NCBI GenBank assembly: GCA_023213315.1
Contig: JAKCPI010031547.1
Coordinates: 60,050 to 124,049 of the forward strand
DNA: 64,000 bases
Reading direction: 5' to 3'
DNA from: Euborellia annulipes
Lineage: Eukaryota; Arthropoda; Insecta; Dermaptera; Anisolabididae
Shown here: positions 55,685 to 64,000 of the stretch, piece by piece
How positions within the stretch are numbered: the first letter of the stretch is position 1
Layout of the letters: every line of letters starts with the position of its first letter
Notes under the pieces: generated by a model
Told to the model about the DNA's origin: nothing
What the model saw: the letters and a program-made list of their open reading frames with translations, nothing else
Database searches by the model: none
Position numbers and translations under genes: made by a program

Positions 55685-57852
55685 CAGGGGCGTAGCGAAG
55701 AGATTTTTTCAGGGGGGGAGAAGGCCAAAAATGCCAACTAAATTCAATCAATTTGCCAACTGTACAATTCACATTCTTTTTCATCCTATATACAGTATAT
55801 TAATTTACTAGAGGCTAAACCGGACGCCCTTTAGTCGCTATATGACATGTTCGATGTTTTATGTCTCCTCCCCCTTCACTTTTCTATTTTAATATTAAAA
55901 AAGTAAAGGATTAAACAAAATTTTTGATAGAAATATAATTAAGGCAAGATTTTTTTCAATTGAGAAATCCCTCATATAATTACACTCAATGAAAAATTTT
56001 GTCGAGTAGTACAGGACTCTTACCGACTAAATCCCTCTTCTATTGTCTAATGTGTAATTTACCGGGGTGTTTTAAGCAATTCCTGGGTTTTTATATAGGA
56101 TACCCTAATTCCAAAAATACCATAAGTTTTTCTCCATCAAATTTAGTTTTAGAGATTTAGAGAAAATTAAATTTTAATAGAAAATGAGCCCTAGAGCGAC
56201 TCTTATTTTGAATTTTCTGGCTTTACCCCTTAAAAAGAAATATTTAGAAACTCGCTTAGGGTGCCCTTTCATAACAAGCAATTTGCATAACGAGCAAAAA
56301 AAATTGTAAAAATATGATTTGCTTAACGAGTAACGTTTCGCATAACGAGTGGAGAGGAGAGAGAAAGTCCCGGATTGTGCTCATTTTACATCAGGGGGGA
56401 CAGCTCTAAGGGGAGAATGTTATTGTTTTGCCTAACGAGTGTTTCGCTTTACGAGTACGATTCTGGAACGAATTATGCGAAGTTCCACTGTACATAGAAA
56501 TAAAGTTTCAGTCCAATTGGAGGCGATTTAGTGGTGCAAAACACGGCTAAAATTTTAGAAAAATCGAATTTTTTCAGTTTTTTAAACTTTAGACACCCCT
56601 AATAGGTAGAATCTTTTACCATCACTGAATGCAAAAAAACATATATTTACGATATTCTGTAGTTTTTTCACTTTCTAAAAATCATTCTAAAGAAATTATG
56701 AACAAAATAGTTATCAAAGTCAATTTTGTTAAAAAGCAAATATAAGAAAATTTTATGATAAAGATGGTGTTTTGAGCCAAGAATTTAGAGCTATTCTTGG
56801 GTATGGATGGATAGCTCTGAATCCTGACTAAGAAAACAGTTTTGCTCATAATTTTGTTATCAATGAATTATTTTTTTTTTTTCGGCTACAGAGGCCAGGT
56901 ATGACTTTATTTAAAATATTTCTAAATTACATTATACCGATGGCTACCGATAGGACGTTCCACAAGCTGAATGCTCGGGGTAACCAATCCCGGGGCTTTC
57001 GCCACGCTTGGCATTGCTTAACTTTTGGAAAGTTGAAAACTATAGAAGATCGTAAACATACTTTTTTCCATTCAGGGATGGTAAAAATTCTATTCAGGAA
57101 TCCTTAAAAAAAATGAAAAAATCCAATTTTTCTAAACTTTTAGGCATGTTTTGCACCACTTAGCCACCTCAGATTGGGCTCAAACTTTACAGTATAGACC
57201 TATTTTTCTATGTATTTCAACTAACAAGAGGTAAGGACTTAAAAAAATCTAGAAAATTCAAAATAAGAGTCGCTCTTGATCAGATTATTTATTAAAATTT
57301 AATTTTCTCTATATCTCTAAAACTAGAGCCGATGGCGCAAAATTGATGGCATTTTTGGAATTAGCGCTTCCATATAGCCAGGAATAACCCTAAATTTCAA
57401 AAAAACTTTTTTTGTTGACCTGTATAAAATTTATATTTCTATCAAAAACATTGTTTAATTGGAATTCCTTTTTTTACAATTATAGTAATAAAGAAAATTC
57501 AAATGAACGACTGCGGTTTCTTTTATTTGTTCAAATATTTTATTTTTTTCTCTTTTAAAATAATCCTAATGATTTTCTTTATGTGTTTGTATTATATTGT
57601 ATAAATTTATATTCAGTAAAAAGAAAATAAATTTATTTATTTGAAAATTAAAAAAAATTTTTTTTTTTTTAATAGATGAAAATGTAAAAAAAGAAAATTT
57701 AATTTTTTTTTTAAATTAAAATATAAATTAATTTCTTTTAAATAAACTTTATTTTGCCAACTGGTCCTTGATTTTGCCAACATTTGCCAACTCGATCCGA
57801 CCTGGGGGGGGGAGACTCCCCCCCCATCCCCCCCCCCTTGGCTACGCCCCTG
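55685..57852. mobile_element. 2.2-kb hAT foldback element, perfect 8-bp TSD
   Basis: Ends CAGGGGCGTAGCGAAG and TTGGCTACGCCCCTG. The perfect duplication ATTCCATG is at 55677-55684 and 57853-57860. TTTGCCAACT words are sub-terminal on both sides. Large inverted arms lie at about 56085-56650 and 57050-57420 (AAGAGTCGCTCT / AGAGCGACTCTT; GGTGCAAAACA / TGTTTTGCACC). The left arm is interrupted at about 56265-56495 by a Tigger-like fragment (CATAACGAG words, end TTCCACTG). No transposase frame is present. Confidence 0.85.
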
Positions 57853-57860
57853 ATTCCATG

Positions 57861-58270
57861 TCTATTGTCACTGGTTGTTTGTTGTGCTGTTATGCAAAGA
57901 AAGTAAACAACCAAAATAAAGAGAGTGCATTTGGAAATGTCTACACATGTAGTGTTGTATTAGGAAAATAAACATGATATTATGAGCAAACAGCAGAGAT
58001 AGAAATAGAAATTTGAATTAATTATTTATCGAATTACTGGCATATCATCGTTATTGCAAAAGGAAACGAGAAATGCATTTCAATTTTTAACCGCCTTATG
58101 AATTCATAAGGAACTAATTAACTTAATATTTGCAGAAATAAAATTGCAATAATATTTGTATGATTGTATAATAGAATTGTCTATATCCTAGTTAACATAA
58201 TAAATTTATTTTATCAATCATTTGAACTAACGCTGTGAGTTTGTACGATTGATTATTCATCTAAATATTA

Positions 58271-58301
<31 letters not shown>

Positions 58302-58353
58302 TTGACATTTCAACTCCATTAAGGTTAAATGATAAGAAGAAAATTTTAAAACA
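57861..58353. other. AT-rich sequence with poly(T)
   Basis: No feature apart from a run of about 25 T at 58278-58303, possibly a retroposon tail on the minus strand. Confidence 0.45.
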
Positions 58354-58400
58354 CTAGCCGCGACGCCCGCCTTCGGGACAGAATATTCTAAAAATTATAC
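58354..58400 (-). mobile_element. Helitron-like 3' terminus, minus
   Basis: On the minus strand CCCGAAGGCGGG forms a small hairpin, then CGTCGCGG, CTAG and T, the Helitron-type ending also seen at 25340-25391. The rest of the element was not delimited. Confidence 0.4.
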
Positions 58401-58776
58401 TTTTTAAACGTAAAGGTTCAAAATTCGTTGGGACTCTTGCTTGGATACCGAGTAAACAAACATCGATAGTTTTTCTCTGGTGCCCAAAATCGCCTTTTTT
58501 AGTAATTTTAGTCTGATTTGGGCTATTTCTATCTTATATTAGCTGTGTTGTTACTTTCTTCTCGTCGATTATAAGAAATTTGGAGTTTTAGAGATAAAAT
58601 TTGTCTTTTAAGGTAAATAGCAAACTTTTTATTATTGTTTTTTTTTTTTTTTTTTTGTTTTTGTCTCTACTAGCTCATAATTTCGGCAGTTTTCTTAATT
58701 GGGAATTACGTCCCAATTTGTTCTCGAGCCGGTGTATAAGTAATTTAATTACTGGTCATATTTTTAAGTCTTCACC

Positions 58777-60132
58777 ATGTCCAAGGGAGAAGTGTTAGGC
58801 CTCTCGTCGGGGAGTTTGAGTAAAAAACATAAATGGGAGAGTTTTACTGATCAAGGGGAAGGTTATAATTTAATGTATGAGGAGAGTACTTACTCTAAAA
58901 GTGATTTTGCTGGATCGTTTCCGAGATTCTTTCTCATTACCCATGCTGTAGAGGCTAGAAACCTCTCGAAAGTTTCGCCATTTCTCGTAGAAAAGGTCTT
59001 ATCTTATAAGGTAGGCAAGGTCAAGAATGTTAAAAAATTAAAGTCGGGCCAAATCTTAGTCGAAGTAGCGAATAAAGCACAATCGATAGCTATTAAAAAC
59101 TTAGACTGCTTCTCACCTGATATTCCTTTGAAGGTGGAATCCCATGCTCGACTTAATACTTGCAAAGGAGTTGTTTACTGTACTGACCTTATAGAAGTTG
59201 ACACAGAGGAGATTTTAAGTGAGCTGAAATCTCAAAACGTTACCTATGTACGTCGTATTACTCAGAAGTCGAATGGACAGATAAAAAACACGCCTTTATT
59301 GATACTTACCTTTGACAAACCTGACCTCCCTTTAAAGATCAAAGCGGGTTATCATTCCCTCTCTGTTAGGGAATATATACCTAACCCTATGCGATGCTAT
59401 AAGTGTCACGAATTCCGACATGTTCAGAAATTCTGCTCTAAAACCGAACCTGTTTGCTCCTCTTGTGGTCTAACGAGTCATGTAGGACCCGAGGAAGTTT
59501 GCAACAGACTACCCAAATGTGTAAATTGTAATGGGGAACACAACTCGTATTACAAGAAATGTCCTGAATTTGAAAAAGAGTCAGCCATTACAGAGATATC
59601 AATTAGGGACAAAATATCGATCTTCTTGGCAAGGAAAAAATTTAACGAAAAATTGGCGGGAAGGGAGAAATCTTATGCTAGTATCTCTAATAATACAAAT
59701 CATCTAGATAAAAATAAATGTACCTCTTGTGAAAATCTCAAAGGTATTATTACTAATTTAGTTAGCCAAATTGATTCTCTGACAAAACAAATAAAGGTTT
59801 TGACAGAAAATCAAGAAAAATTTAATACTAAGAATTCAGAAGTCATGGACATTACGATTAATAATGGTTCAGGTGAAATTGGAGTAATAACGGATATTAG
59901 TTTACAACCGAAATCCGAGACAAAGGTCTTGGGGGAAGTTAACATTCCATTAGAACAGGAACCATATTCTTACGACCTCTTCTCTGAAAATGAGGCTGAG
60001 GGAGCAATCGCTGCAAATAGCTCAGGAAGCGAAAAAGGGTCAGGTACGGCGAGACCTTGGAGGGAAAGATCACCTCAAAAGAAATTTTTAAAGAATAAAA
60101 ATAATAATAAAAAGTCGAGTCGGAAGCATTAA
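58777..60132 (+). CDS. ORF1, gag-like nucleic-acid-binding protein of LINE
   Basis: A 451-residue protein starting MSKGEVLGLSSGS. ORF1 proteins of I/Jockey elements bind element RNA in the ribonucleoprotein. Residues about 45-200 resemble the RRM-like region that precedes the knuckles in this group (inference). Then come three zinc knuckles at about 206-262: CYKCHEFRHVQKFC, CSSCGLTSHVGPEEVC and CVNCNGEHNSYYKKC. A heptad pattern at about 317-350 (LKGIITNLVSQIDSLTKQIK) predicts a coiled coil for multimerisation. The C-terminus is Ser/Gly then Lys/Asn-rich. The frame is intact and its stop lies 20 nt before the ORF2 ATG, which favours coupled termination-reinitiation. Confidence 0.9.
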   Translation: MSKGEVLGLSSGSLSKKHKWESFTDQGEGYNLMYEESTYSKSDFAGSFPRFFLITHAVEARNLSKVSPFLVEKVLSYKVGKVKNVKKLKSGQILVEVANKAQSIAIKNLDCFSPDIPLKVESHARLNTCKGVVYCTDLIEVDTEEILSELKSQNVTYVRRITQKSNGQIKNTPLLILTFDKPDLPLKIKAGYHSLSVREYIPNPMRCYKCHEFRHVQKFCSKTEPVCSSCGLTSHVGPEEVCNRLPKCVNCNGEHNSYYKKCPEFEKESAITEISIRDKISIFLARKKFNEKLAGREKSYASISNNTNHLDKNKCTSCENLKGIITNLVSQIDSLTKQIKVLTENQEKFNTKNSEVMDITINNGSGEIGVITDISLQPKSETKVLGEVNIPLEQEPYSYDLFSENEAEGAIAANSSGSEKGSGTARPWRERSPQKKFLKNKNNNKKSSRKH

Positions 60133-60152
60133 ATCCTCTTTAATTTTAAAAA

Positions 60153-63100
60153 ATGGCTCTAATCGTTCAGTGGAACTGTCATGGTTTTTTCGCTCATCTT
60201 GCAGAAATTAAAAAATTAATCGAAATGTTTAACCCGATCTGTCTGTGTTTACAAGAAACCTATTTGATTCCGGAACAAAATTATACATTAAAAGGTTATA
60301 AAACTTTTAGGCGAGACAATATTCTAGGTCTAAGGAGAAATGGAGGAGTGGCTGTGTTGGTGAAAGAAAAATATTTTTCGAGAGAACACCAAATCAATAA
60401 TAATAATTTACAAGTGATTGCCGTAGATGTTAAAACCTCGAATCAAACCTTTTTTACAATTTGTAATATTTATATTCCACCTGAGAAAGAAATAATTAAA
60501 ACAGAAATTGAGAGTATACTTAACAATTTTAATAATAACTACTTCTTGTTGGGAGACTTTAACTCACATAATACCTTGTGGGGCTCTCACTCTATTAATA
60601 GTAGAGGGAGGGTGATGGAAGCCCTTTTAATGGGCCAAGATCTTATCATTATGAATAATAAAGCACCCACCCATTTTTCGTCAGCACACGGTACATATTC
60701 ATCAATAGATTTGACTTTGGCAAGTCCTTCTCTAGCGAGGAAATTCAAATGGTTCCCGCATCAGGATCTCTGTTCGTCTGATCATTTTCCTTTGATCATT
60801 GCTCCTCTGGAAAAAAGAACTCTTAATTTGGTTCACAGTCAAAAGATCAAAGTTAAAAATGTCAACTGGGATGTATTTAATTCGAACTTAAATTTTGGAG
60901 ATGAGGCAGAGGTGGAGGTCAACAGTAGGGTGGGAAATTTTAAGCGAGCCTTATTAGAAGCTGCGGATGCGAGCCTCTTGAAAGTCCCGAGAAAACAGTA
61001 CCCTCCTCCTGTTCCGTGGTGGAACGAGGACTGTAAAAGAGTAACTCGAGAGAGAAGGAAGATTCTAAACAGGTTCAATAAATTCCCTACAAATGAAAAT
61101 CTTGCTGCCTTTAGGAAAGCTAGAGCTAAAGCTCGATTAGTAATTAACACAAGTAAAAGGAAATCTTGGCATGACTTCTTGGAATCCCTAAATCCTAACA
61201 CTCCTAATACTGTCGTTTGGAGGAGATTAAACTCAGTTCTTGGGCAAACTAAATCACCGGGTATTGCATTTTTAGTATATAATGGAGGAATTATTACGGA
61301 TAAAAGGGAATTGACTAATATACTGGCTAATCACTTTTCTATGGTATCCTCGAACCTTAATTATACACGCGAATTTCTTAGGATTAAGAGCAATATGGAG
61401 GAAAATGTAATACATTTTGACCTGTCTAGACATTTACTCAAGGATTATAATAAACCTTTTACTACCATAGAATTAGAAAACTCTCTTAGAAAATGTAAAA
61501 ATACATCACCTGGATTTGACACTATACCAAATGCTATAATTAAAAATTTAAATTTCTTGGCTAAATCCCGACTTCTAGATATATTTAACAAAATTTGGTT
61601 TGAAGGGGATTTCCCTGCTGAATGGAGACACGGTGTTGTTGTGCCAGTACACAAGTCTAACTCTCTTCCTCAAGAACCTCAGAATTTCAGGCCAATTTGT
61701 TTACTCAGTTGTCTTGGAAAAACATTGGAGAGGATGGTCAACTTTAGACTGAAATGGCTTCTTAAGAAGTACGAGCTTATCTCCAAATATCAATGTGGTT
61801 ACAAGACGCAACACTCTTGTTTGGACCAAATAATCAGATTGGAAAAATATGTTAAGGATGGATTTATAGAAAACAAACATACAGTAGCTGTGTTTTTTGA
61901 TATAAAAAAAGCCTACGACACTACCTGGAGGTACATCATCCTAAAATTCCTGGAAGATAATGACATAGATGGCCCTATGGCCATTTATATTCAAAACTTT
62001 TTAAAGGATCGGACGTTCCAAGTAAGAATAGGGAATGTCCTGTCGGATGTCAAAATCCAAGAGAATGGCGTACCCCAAGGAGCAGTCATTTCTACAACAC
62101 TCTTTCTAATTGCCATTAATGGTATTGTAAAAAATATTGACTCTTCCATTGAAGTATCCTTGTTTGTGGACGACCTAGCCATTTACTTCTCTTCGAGGGA
62201 CTTAAATGTGATCAAAAATAACTTGCAAATAGCTATAAATAAAATTTATGACTGGTCTAGATCTACAGGTTTTAGGATCTCAGAAGAGAAATCGGCGTGT
62301 ATTCATTTCTGTCGGAAGCGAAAACCCCATCCTGATCCTGATCTTTACTTAGGAAACCACATGCTCCCATTCACTGACTCATATAAATTTCTAGGGCTCA
62401 CATTTGATAAAAGACTGACATGGATTGAACATATTAAGAACCTTAAAGCTAAGTGTATCAAATCGCTGAACGTATTAAAAATAATATCCAGTATAAAGTG
62501 GGGCGCAAATGGGAGAATCTTACTTAACACCTATAAGTCTCTTGTTAGGAGTAAGTTAGATTTTGGTTGTCAGGCTTATGGATCTGCGTCAGCGTCTTCT
62601 TTAAAAATGCTTGACACTATTCATAATAGTGGTCTCCGAATCTCGCTAGGAGCCTTTAGGACAAGCCCAATTGAAAGTCTTTATGCGGAAGCGGCTGAAT
62701 CGAATCTAGTCTCACGTAGGACTCTTCTCTCTTTAGGTTATATGCTTAAAGTTAAGAGTTTGGATAACCATCCGTCGTACACTAGTTTATTCAGTAATGC
62801 TTCAGATCACCTGTATATAGCAAAGCCAAGGTCTCTCAAACCTTTGTCCTTTAGATGTAAAGAAGCCTTAAACCATCTAGGTCTCATGTATATTCTTGAT
62901 CAGGTAGAAAATATGTCCCCTGTTTGTATACCTCCCTGGTTGAAACCTAGGGTTTTGGTTCTTCTAAATCTTCTCAAATTCACCAAACATGACACGCCAC
63001 CCGTGGTCTATAGAACTCATTTTTCGCAGTTGTTGAGCCGGTTCCCATCATATAAGGTTATATATACAGATGGAGCCAAAAATGACAACGGGGTTGGGTG

Positions 63101-63855
63101 CGCCTTTGTCGAAAATGACGCTGAATACTATTTTAAACTAAATAATTTTACCTCCATCTTTAGTGCCGAGTTGAAGGCAATAGAATTAGCACTACAGGCT
63201 AATTGTCTAGGAAGAGTGGTCATTGTGTCTGATTCAGCTAGTGCGCTGCAAGCTATAGATAGCTTTGACAGTATGATTCCCATAGTTTCTCGCATACACA
63301 CCCTTATATATCGAATTATGTCCCAAGGGGGGAGATGTGATCTTCGTTTGGGCACCAGGGCACATTGGTATAGTAGGGAACGAGAAGGCTGACCGAGCTG
63401 CGAAGAAAGGATCAGAAAAGAGTGCCATCGATGACCACAAGGTGCATTTTGGCGATCTAAAATTAGTAATAAGGGAAAAATTGAAGAAGAAATGGGAAGA
63501 AAGATGGGAAGTGGAAATTGAAAATCACCTAAAAAATATAATGCCGAAAATAGAATTTCACAAAGCATACCTGCAAGACTTATCTCGCCGAGATCAAGTC
63601 GTGTTGACGAGACTGAGGATAGGGCACACGCGGCTCACCCACTCTTACCTGTTTAGACAAGAAAATATGCCTAATTGTGACAGATGCCGAACGCCCTGGA
63701 ATGTTCAACATATGCTGGCGGAGTGTACTAAGTATAATGATGTAAGAAGAGAATTGGGTTTACCTTCAAGAATAGAAGAGATTTTGAGCCTTAAATCCAA
63801 TGGAAAGAAAGTATTGCGATTCCTGAAAAGGATAAACTTATATGGCGAAATTTAA
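60153..63855 (+). pseudogene. ORF2, endonuclease/RT/RNase H polyprotein with one frameshift
   Basis: Begins MALIVQWNCHG. The apurinic-type endonuclease spans about 1-225: N8, E35 in LQETYL, LLGDFNSHNTLWG at about 131, SSIDLTLASPS, and SSDHFPLI at about 208. The reverse transcriptase follows: FFDIKKAYDTTW at about 580, PQGAVISTTLF, and FVDDLAIYF at about 670 with the catalytic DD. Thumb sequence follows (RSKLDFGCQAYGS). RNase H starts IYTDGAKNDNGVG at about 969, with FSAELKAIELAL and VSDSASALQAI. The frame breaks in a run of six G at 63327-63332; the +1 frame carries the rest of RNase H (FVWAPGHIGIVGNEKAD) and a Cys/His-bearing C-terminus (CDRCRTPWNVQHMLAEC) to the stop at 63855. One indel is therefore the only visible defect. 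The protein would cut target DNA and copy element RNA by target-primed reverse transcription. Confidence 0.9.
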
Positions 63856-64000
63856 TGTGAACAAGAAGATGAAGAAAAAATGAAGATGGGTTGTATTTAT
63901 TGTAAATTTATTGTGATTGTTTAAATCTTAAATTGTTACCTAAATGTCACTTATTGTAAGGGCAAGAAAGCCTCGCAGCTAAGTGCCCAATAAATAAATA
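63856..64000 (+). other. LINE 3' UTR and simple-repeat tail
   Basis: A short 3' UTR ending GCTAAGTGCCC and then (AATA)n at the window edge. The tail length and flanking duplication are cut off. Confidence 0.8.

Larger units (their letters stand above)
58481..64000 (+). mobile_element. near-complete I-type non-LTR retrotransposon
   Basis: The unit has a 5' UTR (start uncertain, about 58480-58776), gag-like ORF1, ORF2 with endonuclease, reverse transcriptase and RNase H, a short 3' UTR and an AATA-repeat tail running into the window edge. The RNase H domain and the A/T-rich simple-repeat tail rather than pure poly(A) fit the I group (I, Nimb and relatives) better than Jockey. The target-site duplication cannot be checked because the 3' flank lies outside. 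Confidence 0.85.

Noticed and set aside
60839..61201. Minus-strand 120-residue frame
   Set aside because: It is the antisense of LINE ORF2.
63128..63568. Minus-strand 146-residue frame
   Set aside because: It is the antisense of the RNase H region of LINE ORF2.
1..64000. Endogenous viral sequences or bacterial defence genes
   Set aside because: No viral polymerase, capsid or defence-type protein could be recognised in any frame; the only polymerases are non-LTR retrotransposon types.

Overview
The window looks like a piece of an AT-rich metazoan nuclear genome, most probably an arthropod. The reasons are GT-AG splice-like signals, tRNA-derived SINEs, hAT, Harbinger and Helitron-type DNA transposons, non-LTR retrotransposons with poly(A) or TAA-type tails, and no operons or bacterial-type genes. 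I cannot name the species. Almost all of the sequence is transposon-derived, and most long open frames are by-products of repeats.

Layout. From 1 to 7.3 kb the sequence is AT-rich with dispersed repeats. These include one copy of a recurrent family that I call the CACACCAG family, a SINE with a 12-bp target duplication, and a hammerhead-ribozyme-like motif between 240-bp direct repeats. The best host-gene candidate is at 7.37-8.1 kb on the minus strand. It has a GC-rich promoter/5' leader, an upstream ORF whose stop overlaps the main ATG, and two exons encoding a poly-His/poly-Pro/poly-Ala protein of the kind seen in developmental regulators. From 8.3 to 12.4 kb a duplicated segment flanks a foldback element, and one duplicate carries a retroposon absent from the other. 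From 12 to 21 kb there are hAT-type MITEs, SINEs and a 1.7-kb foldback element built from inverted arrays of a 160-bp repeat. Between 22.5 and 24.3 kb there is a cluster of exon-like segments with good splice signals on both strands. From 24.5 to 46.8 kb there are nested transposons, a 120-bp satellite, a Harbinger-type MITE, more hammerhead-like motifs and two broken LINE fragments. From 47 to 58 kb there are paired MITEs, palindromes, Helitron-like ends and a 2.2-kb hAT foldback element with a perfect 8-bp target duplication.

The right edge (about 58.5-64.0 kb) is a nearly complete I-type non-LTR retrotransposon. ORF1 is a gag-like protein with three zinc knuckles and a coiled coil. ORF2 has endonuclease, reverse transcriptase and RNase H domains and carries one frameshift in a G run. 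The two ORFs are separated by only 20 nt, and the element reaches the window edge in an AATA-type tail.

The most unusual theme is about ten hammerhead-ribozyme-like motifs scattered over the window, two with an intact catalytic core and several in inverted pairs. This matches what is known of ribozyme-bearing Penelope-like elements, although no Penelope reverse transcriptase is visible here. Alongside them are at least three large foldback elements and the CACACCAG family, which has a 5' hairpin, an internal CA/ACAG microsatellite and a 3' palindrome and is present in a dozen full or partial copies.
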